Source: Planctomycetota bacterium | Lineage (GTDB): Bacteria; Planctomycetota; Phycisphaerae; UBA1845 | Assembly: GCA_024277835.1 (NCBI GenBank) | Contig: JAJRUK010000132.1 | Span: 1-5,943, forward strand | Length of the DNA: 5,943 bases | Direction of reading: 5' to 3' | Shown here: positions 1 through 5,918 of the stretch, piece after piece | How the letters are laid out: every line of letters starts with the position of its first letter | Numbering within the stretch: the first letter of the stretch is position 1 | Made by a program: the position numbers and the translations under genes | Notes under the pieces: generated by a model | Told to the model about the DNA's origin: nothing | What the model saw: only the letters and a program-made list of their open reading frames with translations | The model's database searches: none

Positions 1-1348
1 CGTTGGGCGCGATGATTCCGTACCCGCGCGAAAGGAGGTATTGATAACTGCGATTGAAATAAGGTCGGTACTGCCCCTCGGGGCCACCGTGATACTGCAC
101 GATAAAGGGTATCTCGCTGCCCTTTTTGTAGTTGCTGGGAAGATACAAGAACGCCGGTATCTTCTCGCCGTCGAACGACGGGTAGTGAACAAGCTCGGGC
201 AGGCGAAACTTTGACAGGTCCACGCCCTGCGTATCGGCGACGGTCACTGCAACACCCGCCTCGTCTGGTTTGTTCATGTTCCATTTGTAAATCACGCCCG
301 GCGTCTTTGCGTTGTTGAGTGAATAGAGCATGTATTTGCCTTGGAAATTGATATTGCCAACGATGCCCTTATCGAGCGCAGGCCCGGCGACCGGCGTGTA
401 GTCGCTCGTGCGGCGAAGATGAAGTGTGCTGTAGCCATCCTCGTTGACCGCGACGGCGAGCACGGTCCGGTCGTTGTTGAGCGCGCCGCCATCGACCTCC
501 CACCCGTTGATGTCGGAAAGTACCGGGCGCGGTTCGCGCGTTTTCGTATCGATCGCGTGAATGCTCTTGAGATCACGACGGTAATTTGTGTTGGTCAAGA
601 AGTATCGATCGTCATACGAATACCCGATCGGATCAAACGACCACTTCTCGCGCTCGGGCGTGATTTCGCGTGCTTGCTGCGCGGCGACGGTCACCTCGAA
701 AATCTGCGAAAAAGACGCGGAGTTGTACTTGCCGATCATCAGCTTCTCGCCGGTACGATCGTAATCGACGGGATAATAATACCCCTTCCCCTCGAAGACG
801 GTCTGATGCGACTTCGTGTCGAGGTTGTATTGATAGACGTAGAAGTTCGACGGCGAGGTGTCGTTCGCACGATAGGCGAACGCCTTGGAATCGCGTCGCC
901 AGGTGACACTGCCATAGACCGCGTTGGGGTCGGAGAACAGCGTCTCAAGCTTGCCGGTCTTGGTGTTCATCAAGAAAAGGTCAGCCTGTTCGCTACCGCC
1001 GACGCTGGCGGTGATGCCGATCCATTTCCCGTCGTCGCTGAGGGAGTATCCGCCGATCCCGTCCTCGAATGCCGTCAGTTTCACGGCGTCCTTTTGCGTC
1101 TTGCCCGGAGCGACCTTGTAGAGCTGACGAATCCCGTCCGGGTTATAGACGAAGTAGAGCGTGCCGTCCGGCGCGAGCGTTGCACGACCGGGCCAACGCA
1201 TCTTGATGAACTGTGCCATCGTCGCGTCACCGGACGGCTCGGCGAACGCTGGTTGAATAAGACCTGCCGACCAAGCCGCCGCGACTACAAGAGTAGCCGC
1301 GATCCATGTGTGTATCCGCCGAGTTGCCCTGTTGTTTTTCGCTTGCAT
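1..1348 (-). CDS. Secreted S9 family (prolyl oligopeptidase-like) serine peptidase, C-terminal part cut off by the window edge
   Basis: Reading leftward from the ATG at 1346-1348 gives 449 codons without a stop before the window ends. GGAGG (1357-1361), 8 bases upstream, fixes the start. Residues 1-36 look like a Sec signal peptide: RR/H-rich n-region, hydrophobic core around IAATLVVAAAW, and AFA before the likely cleavage at 36/37, so the mature enzyme should act outside the cytoplasm. Residues about 50-380 show repeated beta-propeller blades of the PD40/S9 type (SLSDDGKWIGI, TWRRDSKAFAY, NNDRTVLAVAV). From about residue 395 the alpha/beta hydrolase domain begins (IPAFLYLP), with the HGGPEG oxyanion-region motif at 420-425 followed by a YLLSRGYGIIAPN-type strand, typical of the family. 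The catalytic Ser, Asp and His lie beyond position 1. Such enzymes cleave short peptides; the substrate cannot be told. The family call is firm; activity cannot be judged without the missing end. Confidence 0.93.
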   Translation of the reverse strand, partial: MQAKNNRATRRIHTWIAATLVVAAAWSAGLIQPAFAEPSGDATMAQFIKMRWPGRATLAPDGTLYFVYNPDGIRQLYKVAPGKTQKDAVKLTAFEDGIGGYSLSDDGKWIGITASVGGSEQADLFLMNTKTGKLETLFSDPNAVYGSVTWRRDSKAFAYRANDTSPSNFYVYQYNLDTKSHQTVFEGKGYYYPVDYDRTGEKLMIGKYNSASFSQIFEVTVAAQQAREITPEREKWSFDPIGYSYDDRYFLTNTNYRRDLKSIHAIDTKTREPRPVLSDINGWEVDGGALNNDRTVLAVAVNEDGYSTLHLRRTSDYTPVAGPALDKGIVGNINFQGKYMLYSLNNAKTPGVIYKWNMNKPDEAGVAVTVADTQGVDLSKFRLPELVHYPSFDGEKIPAFLYLPSNYKKGSEIPFIVQYHGGPEGQYRPYFNRSYQYLLSRGYGIIAPN

Positions 1349-1356
1349 CGTTTGCG

Positions 1357-1361
1357 CCTCC
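1357..1361 (-). promoter_or_regulatory. Ribosome binding site of the S9 peptidase gene
   Basis: Read on the minus strand this is GGAGG, 8 bases before the ATG at 1348. It is the strongest Shine-Dalgarno in the window and picks this ATG, which also gives an intact signal peptide, over the internal ATG at codon 44. Confidence 0.8.
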
Positions 1362-1380
1362 GGGTCAAGTTATTACGAAT

Positions 1381-1401
1381 CGCCGGGACGGTCCCCCGGC
1401 G
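1381..1401 (-). repeat. GC-rich stem-loop in the leader of the S9 peptidase gene
   Basis: CGCCGGG (1381-1387) and CCCGGCG (1395-1401) form a perfect 7-bp stem around a 7-base loop, 32 bases upstream of the peptidase ATG. It has no T-tract on either side that would make it a terminator. It may shape the 5' end of the mRNA, if transcription starts upstream of it, or may be chance in GC-rich DNA. I could not find a convincing promoter here. Confidence 0.3.
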
Positions 1402-1471
1402 GCGGGATGAGTTTACACCTGTGAGTGGGCGGGGGCCAGTGCTCTGGAGGTGGTTTGTTGCTTTGGATAGG

Positions 1472-1556
1472 GTGGCATGCCCACGCTTGCGTGGGCATGG
1501 GGTCGTCGATGCAGCTTATGTCGAGAGCATGGCCACGCGAGCGTGGACCATGCCAC
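1472..1556. repeat. Twin-hairpin palindromic element (REP/REPIN-like), copy 1
   Basis: Two adjacent near-identical palindromes. The first is CATGCCCACGC (1476-1486), two bases, then GCGTGGGCATG (1489-1499): a perfect 11-bp stem. The second is CATGGCCACGC (1528-1538), two bases, then GCGTGG-A-CCATG (1541-1552): also 11 paired bases with one bulged A at 1547. The left arms differ at one base in eleven. The whole block is itself bounded by an inverted repeat, GTGGCATG (1472-1479) and CATGCCAC (1549-1556). It lies between divergent genes, upstream of the ALG10-like start. The plan, two palindromes in a larger inverted repeat, resembles REP doublets that are spread by RAYT-type transposases; no such transposase is in the window. 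Copy number in the genome is unknown. Confidence 0.75.
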
Positions 1557-1630
1557 ACAGTATTTGGTTCGCGAGCGTCTGCAGATCACGCCTGATACGA
1601 TGCGGGGTCGTCTGTTCAAGTCGGGAAACA

Positions 1631-1635
1631 GAGGG
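1631..1635 (+). promoter_or_regulatory. Possible ribosome binding site for the ALG10-like gene
   Basis: GAGGG lies 12 bases before the GTG at 1648, a long but usable spacing. Neither alternative start (ATG 1600, ATG 1477) has a recognisable Shine-Dalgarno, so this site is the reason for preferring 1648. It is weak support, since starts without a Shine-Dalgarno also seem to occur in this window. Confidence 0.35.
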
Positions 1636-1647
1636 ATAATCACCCGA

Positions 1648-2964
1648 GTGTCTAGCGGCAAATCACTTCCGACGCCTCCGATTTCAGCGCCACAAGAGTT
1701 GCGCGAATCGAATGTATCATTCTTCATCGCGGCTGCGAGCGTTCTCGCGTTCTTTCTTCTGCTGACAGCTTTCAACAATCGTCCGATCGTGGATGAGGGA
1801 CTTCACCTGCTGGCGGTGGAACGCCTTGTCGATGGCGACTGGAGCCAACCCGGTTTTCTTCCCATGCCGCTGACGTATCACCTTCTCGTTTACTTACCGG
1901 CGAAGGTTTTCGGCGTAGAGGTCTGGGTGCTTCGTTTGGTCAATACGGTCTTGTCCATCGCACTGCTTTGGATCGTTCAATCTATCTGGAGGGTTGAGAG
2001 AAGTAGTCGCGGCGATCGGTTGTTGCACTTCGCATGGCTTCCGATTCTCTTTCCGTTCACGGTGCTCGCTTATACCGAGGTCGCGTCGTTGGTGTTTCTG
2101 CTTGCGGGGGTTCTTCTTCATCTTCGCAAGAAGACCGGGTGGGCGGCGATTCCTTTAGCTATCGCTTGTCTGGTTCGGCAATCTAACATTGTATGGGTCG
2201 CTTTTGTGATTGCCTGGGGAGTGATGGAAGCGTGGAAAGAGTGTCGTTGTAAGCGAGACGGTGCTGCGCGCGCTATCGGTCATCGTGAAATCACGACGAT
2301 CCTCTCTCGCGTTTGGCCTCAACTGATCATTCTTGTCGCTGCCGCCGCGTTCTTTGTTTTCAACAAGGGCTTCAACATCACTGCCGTCGAGGCGAATCGA
2401 TTTCGATTCAACAGTGCGCAGTTTTACTCGTTCGCGCTTTTTCTCGTCGTGCTCTGGGTGCCGGTATGGGTGCCAAGCCTTGTCGCTGATTTCCATTCGA
2501 TGAATCTGTGGGTTAAACGCAGGCCGGGGCTGGGCGGCGCAGTGATCTTGGTTTCTCTACTCGCGGCCGTGGGAGCAGTGGCGACGTTCTGGAACCCGCA
2601 TCCGTGGAATCATAATCCGGACTTTTTGCGAAATTGGCCGCTGGTGTTGATGGAGCGGTCGATCTTATTACGCGGGATTGCGGCGCTCTTGGTGTTGGTT
2701 ACGCTGCCGGGTTTGACTCGGCGCCTGTTGGAAGCACCGAACCGCTCGTTGCTGCTTCTAGCCTTGGCGTTTTCGTTGGTTTATCTTGCTCCGCATTCGC
2801 TGGTCGATCCGCGATACTACATTCTGCCGATGATCTTCCTGCAATTCTCGTCCGAGTTTCAGGCGTACGAGGCACGACGATTAACCATCTGGTACGCGAC
2901 GGGTTCCGTCGCGGTGTCAGGGTACATCATCATCGCTGGAACCCGTGTGGGCGGGTTGTGGTAA
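1648..2964 (+). CDS. Polytopic membrane protein resembling ALG10/DIE2 alpha-1,2-glucosyltransferase (GT-C, GT59-like)
   Basis: From the GTG at 1648 the product is 438 residues with about ten or more hydrophobic segments, the first at 24-42. Residues after segment 1 read PIVDEGLH (D49, E50, H53), matching the place and form of the DE-x-x-H loop of ALG10, where a GT-C enzyme has its catalytic acid. Further likenesses, recalled and not aligned: W65 to P74 (ALG10 has a W-then-PP stretch), VLAYTEVASLVFLL (ALG10: FLYYTDVGS-like), LVRQSNIVWV at 176-185 (ALG10: FRQTNIIWV), NKGFNI at 239 followed by an N/H-rich loop and QFYSFALF, and HSLVDPRYY at 383-391 (ALG10: H-LLADNRHY). In eukaryotes ALG10 adds the terminal glucose to the dolichol-linked oligosaccharide from Dol-P-glucose; here an inferred role is transfer of a sugar from a polyprenyl-phosphate donor on the outer face of the inner membrane. 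The start is uncertain: ATG at 1600 or 1477 is also in frame, but 1477 lies in the palindromic repeat. No other glycan gene is adjacent. Confidence 0.78.
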   Translation: MSSGKSLPTPPISAPQELRESNVSFFIAAASVLAFFLLLTAFNNRPIVDEGLHLLAVERLVDGDWSQPGFLPMPLTYHLLVYLPAKVFGVEVWVLRLVNTVLSIALLWIVQSIWRVERSSRGDRLLHFAWLPILFPFTVLAYTEVASLVFLLAGVLLHLRKKTGWAAIPLAIACLVRQSNIVWVAFVIAWGVMEAWKECRCKRDGAARAIGHREITTILSRVWPQLIILVAAAAFFVFNKGFNITAVEANRFRFNSAQFYSFALFLVVLWVPVWVPSLVADFHSMNLWVKRRPGLGGAVILVSLLAAVGAVATFWNPHPWNHNPDFLRNWPLVLMERSILLRGIAALLVLVTLPGLTRRLLEAPNRSLLLLALAFSLVYLAPHSLVDPRYYILPMIFLQFSSEFQAYEARRLTIWYATGSVAVSGYIIIAGTRVGGLW

Positions 2965-3182
2965 CACGTGCGTGGCATTTCGTTGGTGTTGAGTACCGAT
3001 GACCCCCAGACTTACCTCTTGTTTTCTAACGACATCGAGCGAACTTTCAACCGAGCCAGTACGATCGCGATTGGCTTCAACGGGCTGCCCCACGGGCGCG
3101 AGGACGCGACCCCGGCTTCCGCCGGATGCCATTATTTTGTTACGGCGCGACTCGGTTCTGTCTGCCCATGTCGAACGGGGGT

Positions 3183-4355
3183 TTACACCGCCCGGCGTGC
3201 GAATCGGACAGCCTGCTTGAGCGGCGTAATGGCGGCGTCTGGGATCATCCCGAGATGTCGCACCGTGACACCGCGAACGTCCGCATCGACCGCCGCCTTG
3301 AGTGCGGCTGTCAGGTCCGCCGCCTCCCCTGCGACCGCAAGGGCTGCGGGGAATGCGATTTCTATCGAACCCTCGTTTTCTTCGGAAACATCCTCAAACT
3401 CTTCCAACGAGCCGACGAACACTTGAAGCGCCGCGGTCGAAGCGGCTGCGACGTCGCACATGTTCTCCTCGGCGAAGATCACCTCGCCGCCGCTTTTCGC
3501 CTGAACCGTCTCGAACAAACCCGCAACGGTTTCAAGATGTGTCGCCCAATAGGCGGGCATCGCTTCGTCCATCGCCGGCCCGGCGTCGTGGGCGCATTCA
3601 TCCCGCGGTCCCCGGTCGATCGCGTCGCCGATAGTGCGCTGCACCGCGGCTTTGACCTCCGCAACATCGATCCCCTCGCGACCGGCGTTCGATGTACACG
3701 CGTCACAGAAACACCATGTCAAGAGGGCTTGCTCGACCGTATCGAGCAGAACCGCGTCGTAACTTCGCGGGATGCAGAGCAAATCATCGCAGCCGGCGAC
3801 CATATCAGATACGACCAGCTCCGCGTCACCTTTGAGTTCCTGAAGCGACGCGGCGAGACAACCCGCGTAGGTCTGCACATCGGCGTGCGACGGGCAGAGA
3901 CAATCCCTCGACTTCGCGCCAAGCGCATTGATCGCAGCAAACTCGCCATAACGATCCGCCATCCCCCCACCGCGAAGCACCGATGCCACGAAACGAACGG
4001 CTAACCCGTGATGATCGCACACGTCCAACGCTCGCCGCATCGAATCATGCTCGGTAGCGAAGTCTGCGATCGTCGGCTTACATCGCGACGCCTCGAAATC
4101 TGACTCCTGAGGCGCGTACAGAAGACCGCCGGACGATTGCACCATCCCCGCCCCCTTGTCGAATCGATTCATGGCTGAGAAGGGTGTCGCCGACGCCCAG
4201 AGTGCAACGCCGGTGATTCCGACCTCGCCGTGCAGACGCTCAAGGCGTTTCTCGCCGGCGGGCGAAATGACATCAAAGGGGTACGCTTCTACAAAGAATG
4301 GGAGCATGTCCGAGCTTTCGAAAAAAGTCCAAGTTTGATCCGTATTGGCAGCCAT
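3183..4355 (-). CDS. Conserved-type protein of unknown function, probable TIM-barrel (glycoside-hydrolase-like) fold
   Basis: A 390-residue soluble protein with no signal peptide or membrane segment. It opens with FFVEAYPFDVISPAGEKRLERL then a GITGVALWA strand, as in a first beta/alpha unit of a barrel, and has a second clear strand LAVRFVASVL (118-127). Two cysteine motifs stand out: CLCPSHADVQTY at 152-163 and CFCDAC at 215-220 (CxCxxC). I recall uncharacterised bacterial proteins with an L-C-P-x-x-x-x-V-x-x-Y motif followed by a C-F-C-x-x-C motif and a GVDV-like segment (here GIDVAEVKAAV, 228-238), annotated only as hypothetical or barrel proteins; the resemblance is from memory. A catalytic acid pair cannot be named from sequence alone. 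Start at ATG 4355 has no clear Shine-Dalgarno; ATG at 4307 (codon 17) is an alternative. It converges with the ALG10-like gene and diverges from the stress-protein gene. Real coding is well supported; function is not. Confidence 0.83.
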   Translation of the reverse strand: MAANTDQTWTFFESSDMLPFFVEAYPFDVISPAGEKRLERLHGEVGITGVALWASATPFSAMNRFDKGAGMVQSSGGLLYAPQESDFEASRCKPTIADFATEHDSMRRALDVCDHHGLAVRFVASVLRGGGMADRYGEFAAINALGAKSRDCLCPSHADVQTYAGCLAASLQELKGDAELVVSDMVAGCDDLLCIPRSYDAVLLDTVEQALLTWCFCDACTSNAGREGIDVAEVKAAVQRTIGDAIDRGPRDECAHDAGPAMDEAMPAYWATHLETVAGLFETVQAKSGGEVIFAEENMCDVAAASTAALQVFVGSLEEFEDVSEENEGSIEIAFPAALAVAGEAADLTAALKAAVDADVRGVTVRHLGMIPDAAITPLKQAVRFARRAV

Positions 4356-4392
4356 TCTAGCGGTCTGGCGTACTCAAACCACCCATCTGCGG

Positions 4393-4422
4393 AACGAAAA
4401 TTGCTGGCAACAGATTTTCGTT
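4393..4422. promoter_or_regulatory. Candidate operator: perfect 9-bp inverted repeat overlapping the stress-gene -35
   Basis: AACGAAAAT (4393-4401) and ATTTTCGTT (4414-4422) are exact inverted repeats separated by 12 bases. Their centres are 21 bases apart, two helical turns, as expected for a dimeric regulator binding one face. The right arm runs into the -35 hexamer at 4421-4426. The site is in the divergent gap, so it could serve either gene. The regulator is unknown. Confidence 0.5.
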
Positions 4423-4449
4423 GACTCGCGGCGGATCGATCCGTAGGAT
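4421..4449 (+). promoter_or_regulatory. Sigma70-type promoter of the universal stress protein gene
   Basis: TTGACT (4421-4426, five of six consensus bases) and TAGGAT (4444-4449, four of six) are separated by exactly 17 bases. Transcription would start near 4456, giving a leader of about 35 bases before the ATG at 4491. It is the only convincing promoter in the window. Confidence 0.6.
4432..4443. promoter_or_regulatory. 12-bp perfect palindrome in the promoter spacer
   Basis: CGGATCGATCCG is self-complementary over all 12 bases and fills the second half of the 17-base spacer, ending directly at the -10 hexamer. A protein bound here would block RNA polymerase or, as with MerR-type regulators, act on the spacer, though those usually need a longer spacer. 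It could also be chance. Confidence 0.4.
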
Positions 4450-4479
4450 TAGGCAAGGGGAAAGTGTCGCTGCGGTTTT

Positions 4480-4483
4480 GGAG
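4480..4483 (+). promoter_or_regulatory. Ribosome binding site of the universal stress protein gene
   Basis: GGAG lies 7 bases before the ATG at 4491. It selects this start over the in-frame ATG at 4464, which would add nine residues ahead of the usual family N-terminus. Confidence 0.7.
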
Positions 4484-4490
4484 ACAGACG

Positions 4491-4964
4491 ATGGCGATCC
4501 GCTTTTCAAATATCCTGCTGCCGACGGACTTCTCTCAGGTCGGCGAACCGGCGACGTGTTACGCACGCGAACTCGCCCAGACCTTCGACGCACAGCTCCA
4601 CTGCATCCACGTGGTCGATGACGCCTATCAGGCGTGGAGCGCGATTGGCCCGGAAAGCCTTCCCATGGGGCCACCCCCGGAAGAAATGCTCGAACTCGGT
4701 CGTACGCGCATGGAGAAGTTCTGCACCGAGGCGTTTACCGACCTGAAAAAGAAGCCGATCATGCACATCGCCTATGGCCGACCGTTTGCAGAGATCATCG
4801 GATATGCTCGTGCGAATAACGTCGATTTGATCGTCATGGGCACACACGGGCGCGGAGCGATTGCGCACATGCTCCTCGGCAGCACGACGGAGAAAGTCGT
4901 GCGAAAGTCTCAGTGTGCGGTCCTGACGATCCGAACGGGCGATGAGCCGTTTACGATGCCGTAG
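4491..4964 (+). CDS. Universal stress protein, UspA family, ATP-binding type, single domain
   Basis: The product has 157 residues, the normal size for one Usp domain. The N-terminal strand FSNILLPTDFS (5-15) carries D13, which contacts the adenine in nucleotide-binding members. Near the C-terminus, GTHGRGAIAHMLLGST (117-132) fits the G-2x-G-9x-G(S/T) signature that binds the ATP phosphates, preceded by the DLIVM strand and followed by TEKVVRKSQCAVLTIR, the closing strand and dimer edge of the family. The insert around residues 45-70 (AIGPESLPMGPPPEEM) is the usual variable loop after strand 2. These cytoplasmic proteins form dimers and support survival under starvation, redox or energy stress; the exact cue here is unknown. 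The gene has its own promoter with two palindromes upstream and is likely transcribed alone, with the hairpin element at 5041-5154 behind it as a possible terminator. Start at 4491 rests on the GGAG at 4480-4483 and on family length. Confidence 0.96.
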   Translation: MAIRFSNILLPTDFSQVGEPATCYARELAQTFDAQLHCIHVVDDAYQAWSAIGPESLPMGPPPEEMLELGRTRMEKFCTEAFTDLKKKPIMHIAYGRPFAEIIGYARANNVDLIVMGTHGRGAIAHMLLGSTTEKVVRKSQCAVLTIRTGDEPFTMP

Positions 4965-5040
4965 CGGCACCACATACCAAGACCGCCCTTGCCCATCGCA
5001 ACGTGACGCAAGCTGCTGGTTGTGATACGCTCGCGCTAGC

Positions 5041-5154
5041 AGCCTTTTGAAAAACGAAGTTTTTCTATGTGGCACCGGTTTGTAACCGGTGCTAGACCCC
5101 GGGGCTGTAGATATCGCACCGGTTAGAAACCGGTGCCACACTTTTTCAACGGCT
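5041..5154. repeat. Twin-hairpin palindromic element (REP/REPIN-like), copy 2, with outer inverted repeat
   Basis: Core 5069-5139: GCACCGGTT (5072-5080), loop TGT, AACCGGTGC (5084-5092); then a spacer with the palindrome CCCCGGGG (5097-5104); then GCACCGGTT (5116-5124), loop AGA, AACCGGTGC (5128-5136). The two 9-bp stems are identical. GTGGCACCGGTT (5069-5080) also pairs fully with AACCGGTGCCAC (5128-5139), so one 12-bp stem can form instead. Outside this, TTGAAAAA (5047-5054) and TTTTTCAA (5142-5149), then AGCC (5041-5044) and GGCT (5151-5154), extend the inverted symmetry. A small hairpin, GAAAAAC-GAA-GTTTTTC (5049-5065), sits in the left flank. The large stem is followed two bases later by five T, so it may end transcription of the stress gene. 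The outer limits are approximate. Confidence 0.78.
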
Positions 5155-5225
5155 TGCCAGGGGCTAAGCGGTGTAATACGCCGACGTCGCTGGCGAACAA
5201 GAAGCCGACCTCAAAAAGACGCAAC

Positions 5226-5918
5226 ATGGACACGCGCACTGAACCTCATACACGAACCCACATCGCCGAACGCGTACGCGCGAGCGGGATGTCCGCAGCC
5301 ATTGGCGCGGCGTTCCTGTTGTACTTCGGTTTTAACCAGATCATTCTCGTAGATTTCGCAACTTTGGATGGCAAGGTTTGGTGGGTCTTCAACTATACTC
5401 TCCAGATCGGCGGCATTTGTATGGCCGTGGTCTCCCTTCTACTTTTCATTGGTCTTCGATTGGCGCTACTGGCAGATGGGGTTGTTTCCGTACTTGTTGG
5501 AGCCCTGCTTGTGCTTACTGGCATCGGTATCTTCTTTGGTGGCGACACACTACAAGCGCTGATAAACGTCGCCTGCGGGTACATGTTCTATTCGTCCGGG
5601 GTGCAAAATGGTCGGGACTACTTTCGGTTGACCAAGCGCGCGACGCGGCCGATTGCGGATCGTGATTATCCAACGCCCGCGATGACGGAAGCGGAACCTC
5701 AAACCGTGTCACCGGGGCCTGCAGTCGAAGAACGAATCGCACCAGCGCGGGCGATCGAGACATTCGCGCCTGAACCGCCCGCACCTGTACCAGAACCGGT
5801 TGTCGATGCCAACACGAACCTCGACCAAAATCACCAGCCCGACATCGACCCGGCCCCTGCACCGCCGGGCGGGTATCTCGCGTCGTTCGCCAAGAAAGAT
5901 CCGCCTCAAGACTCGTAA
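5226..5918 (+). CDS. Small membrane protein of unknown function with a Pro/Ala/Glu-rich C-terminal tail
   Basis: From the ATG at 5226 the product has 230 residues. Residues 1-20 are polar; hydrophobic segments lie at about 24-42, 54-76, 79-104 and, less strongly, 108-124, so three or four membrane passes. After RDYFRLTKRATRPIADRD (130-147) the tail turns acidic and very rich in Pro, Ala and Glu (about 148-215; for example EPPAPVPEPV), probably unstructured, and ends with GGYLASFAKKDPPQDS. A compact hydrophobic-basic patch at the end of a disordered tail could be a docking motif; that is a guess. I recognise no named family. The in-frame ATG at 5133 would start inside the palindromic repeat and adds a basic, unlikely leader; ATG at 5289 (codon 22) would trim the polar N-terminus and is possible. 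There is no clear Shine-Dalgarno at 5226. It follows the stress gene on the same strand but 261 bases away, so shared transcription is doubtful. Confidence 0.8.
   Translation: MDTRTEPHTRTHIAERVRASGMSAAIGAAFLLYFGFNQIILVDFATLDGKVWWVFNYTLQIGGICMAVVSLLLFIGLRLALLADGVVSVLVGALLVLTGIGIFFGGDTLQALINVACGYMFYSSGVQNGRDYFRLTKRATRPIADRDYPTPAMTEAEPQTVSPGPAVEERIAPARAIETFAPEPPAPVPEPVVDANTNLDQNHQPDIDPAPAPPGGYLASFAKKDPPQDS

Noticed and set aside
341..1639. A 432-codon plus-strand open frame opposite the S9 peptidase
   Set aside because: It is antisense to a gene with clear family motifs, signal peptide and ribosome binding site. Its product is Arg/Val-rich with no recognisable domain, as expected from GC-rich codon bias on the other strand.
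3112..3136. Hairpin CCGGC-TTCC-GCCGG followed by a T-rich stretch, as a terminator of the ALG10-like gene
   Set aside because: The stem is only 5 bp, the T-rich stretch starts several bases after it and is interrupted, and it is about 150 bases past the stop codon. Too weak to annotate.
2965..3182. Possible small gene in the convergent gap, such as a plus frame from GTG 2968 or a minus frame ending near 2917
   Set aside because: The plus frame runs on into DNA antisense to the barrel gene, and the minus frame overlaps the end of the ALG10-like gene. Neither has a ribosome binding site or recognisable sequence. I see no gene in this gap.
3126..4004. A 292-codon plus-strand open frame opposite the barrel-like gene
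   Set aside because: The product is rich in Arg and Cys without a domain, while the minus-strand frame has protein-like strands, helices and conserved-looking cysteine motifs.
5012..5043. GCTGCT/AGCAGC inverted repeat after the stress gene as a terminator
   Set aside because: The stem is 6 bp with a 20-base loop and only four T after it; likely chance or part of the flank of the neighbouring repeat.
5154..5179. Promoter for the tail-bearing membrane protein (TTGCCA with TAATAC)
   Set aside because: The spacing is 14 bases, too short for a standard sigma70 promoter, and no better pair was found.
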